Assembly: GCA_002751075.1 (NCBI GenBank)
Contig: NAOQ01000314.1
Location: 61,198-85,787, forward strand
DNA from: Ichthyophonus hoferi
Lineage: Eukaryota; Opisthokonta; Ichthyosporea; Ichthyophonida; Ichthyophonidae
Length of the DNA stretch: 24,590 bases
Direction: 5' to 3'
A program made the translations under genes and the position numbers. The notes beneath the pieces are model-generated. The model made no database searches and had not been told where the DNA came from. It saw only the letters and a program-made list of their open reading frames with translations. This document shows positions 22,949 to 24,590 of the stretch, in pieces; positions within the stretch are counted from its first letter, which is position 1, and each line of letters starts with the position of its first letter.

Positions 22949-23450
22949 TGATTAATGAATTCCAATTAATATCAATCACATACTAAAGTTTGGCTTTTTG
23001 TTATTGCGCCAATAAGTAGCCGATGTTGCGAGTTTATATAACTTTTAGAAACAAAAGATTGCTTGTTTTAAGGATTAAACATGCGGTTATAACTTATTAT
23101 TGTAAACAATATTTGAATCTACAATTAATGTTTTAATATATTAATAAGGTGAGTAATACTTTTTGTTTTAATTCGAATAAAATATCTTGTTTTGGACAAC
23201 CAATCCAATTTGAATGTGAGCACGATAAGGTACGTAGTTCATTGGTTAACTATTATCAGTCGGGTTCCAAACTATGAACTTTGCAGGTTAGGTAACTTGG
23301 ATGACTCGCAGAATCGTACAAGGGTTCATGGGAAATGTGACCAAACTAGGGTAGTAACTGAACACAAAGCCTGACTATGTGTCCAGAGTAGCATGGAGAT
23401 GAAGAATAAAGATTTACTCAGTACTTTATTACTTGTGACTAGCTTTGTCA
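22949..23450 (+). mobile_element. LTR-like repeat, old copy B
   Basis: This 502-base relative of 1627-2124 lies in the same orientation and has the same TGA...TCA ends and the same order of shared blocks. It abuts copia reverse-transcriptase sequence, which starts about 25 bases after its end. That is not the normal LTR-gag-protease-integrase-RT order, so either most of an element was lost or the LTR inserted into, or was left beside, an older fragment. Confidence 0.55.
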
Positions 23451-23474
23451 CAGTACGAATCATCAATATAAGTA

Positions 23475-24590
23475 GACCCAACTTGACATCACTTCGCCTA
23501 CCTTAATGCCACGTTTTCTGGACCTGTATATATGTATCAATCTCAATTTATGGAAGACTGTGATCACCCCAAACGAATCTTCAAGCTATCCAAGTGCGTA
23601 TATGGTTTACTTATAAGTGGTATTTGTTGGAATGCCATGCCGAATGTCTTCTCACACAATCAAGCAATGCATTCTGCCGATAGAGACCCCTCTCTCTACA
23701 TTGCCTATAATACTCAATTACTAGTATTTTTCTGCTATGTACACGACTTCCTAATCGTATCTGAGCATCCTGTGGATAAAAATGCACTGATCAAACCGTT
23801 TTCTGATTGCTTCCTGACCTAGAGCAAGGGATAGCCTACTGACGTTTTGGGCTATACCATCCAGAGATGTGATGATTACGTAAAACTATTACAGTCAACT
23901 ACATCAAGGAACTAATCAAATTTTATAGCCAAGAAGACAATGGCTCTCTGAAATACTTTCCAATATTATCAAGGAAACTGAAAATCCCACTAAAGAATCT
24001 GTGCCATATGATGTCACCTCTACAAGCCCTGATTGGCAGTCTACTATGTATCACCAAGTCTAGCTGCCCTGATTGCCAATTTGCAGTCAATTTTCTTGCA
24101 TGCTACATTGGAGAAACCGCCAATGCCATTTGGGAAATGGCAACGTATCTTCTATGCCACCTCAAGACCACAGCTGAAGAGTGCATTGTCTATAACTCTG
24201 CACCACTAACACTGCTTTTTCAGATGCCAATTTTGCAGCTGACCCAAGAACTTTAGGTAGCCAGAGGTGCTACATAACTTATTTTTCGGGGAGCCTGATG
24301 AACTGACTCTCGAAAACACAAAATATAACTATACTTTCTGCAACAGAGAGTGAACACATAGCAATACCCTCTACATGTCAACAAATCTCCTACATTGCAT
24401 CTCTCTTTGACTGCCTACATATGGACACTGGTTGTGTAAAATTGCATGCGCACAATCAATCTGCCTTTTTTCTGACTGAGAAGAACTTTGTACTGAAAGG
24501 TACAAGGAACTTAGAAGTTGGGTATTGGTATATCATTCCATACATTGGACCAAAATTCTAATAACAAGCACATCAAGGTGGCGATTGGTT
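23475..24590 (+). mobile_element. Ty1/copia fossil, RT and RNase H, runs off the window
   Basis: Plus-strand translation shows the copia reverse transcriptase order: an 'AYLNATFSG...VYMYQ' segment (family 'AFLnG...iYM.QP'), then FKLSKCVYGL (family 'kLkKSLYGL'), then a 'CYVHDFLIV' segment in the place of the YVDD box. Near 24020-24170 a LIGSLLCITKSSCPD stretch matches the family's 'LIGSLmYLt.tRPDi', and at about 24270-24590 an RNase H region follows. The element is broken, with many breaks across frames, and old. It continues beyond the window edge. Confidence 0.88.

Noticed and set aside
1-24590. CRISPR array, bacterial operon or phage-like cassette
   Set aside because: No regularly spaced direct repeats with unique spacers and no operon-like packed frames are present. 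All supported genes have spliceosomal introns.

Overview
The window is nuclear DNA of an intron-rich, AT-rich eukaryote. Introns follow GT-AG with donors mostly GTATGT, GTAAGT or GTGAGT, and many carry an ACTAAC- or CTGAC-like branch site a short way before the acceptor. This pattern, together with a 16-exon dipeptidase, a fungal-style ATG4 and degraded Ty1/copia remains, fits an early-diverging fungus best. That placement is inference, and an amoeboid or other AT-rich protist cannot be excluded.

Two host genes are clear. On the + strand, 4265-11369 encodes an M20 metallodipeptidase; its 16 exons join without a break to a 479-residue protein with all metal ligands. On the - strand, 20193-14136 encodes the autophagy cysteine protease ATG4, with the Cys-Asp-His triad, the N-terminal 'WMLGQ' segment and an acidic C-terminal tail ending in an LC3/Atg8-interaction-like motif. 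The two genes converge. The roughly 2.8 kb between their stops holds no recognisable gene, two poly(T) tracts and a 337-base assembly gap (N) whose two edges carry the same sequence, probably a scaffolding duplication. I see no functional link between the two genes beyond both being proteases.

The left end (1-1640) holds a possible small unknown gene on the - strand (1233-325) and a doubtful short + strand frame. A 498-base sequence at 1627-2124 is related, in the same orientation and at similar length, to one at 22949-23450; both look like old LTRs of one family. The right end (20.7-24.6 kb) is repeat-rich: a tandem duplication of a 180-190 bp unit, a Ty1/copia RNase H fossil between short direct repeats, a possible chromodomain-like fossil, and a Ty1/copia RT-RNase H fossil that runs off the window end.

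I found no convincing new biological system. The items most worth a second look are the bacterial-type dipeptidase with 15 introns, the possible frame-keeping alternative splice in ATG4, the duplicated gap edges, the unknown two-exon gene and the LTR-like pair.
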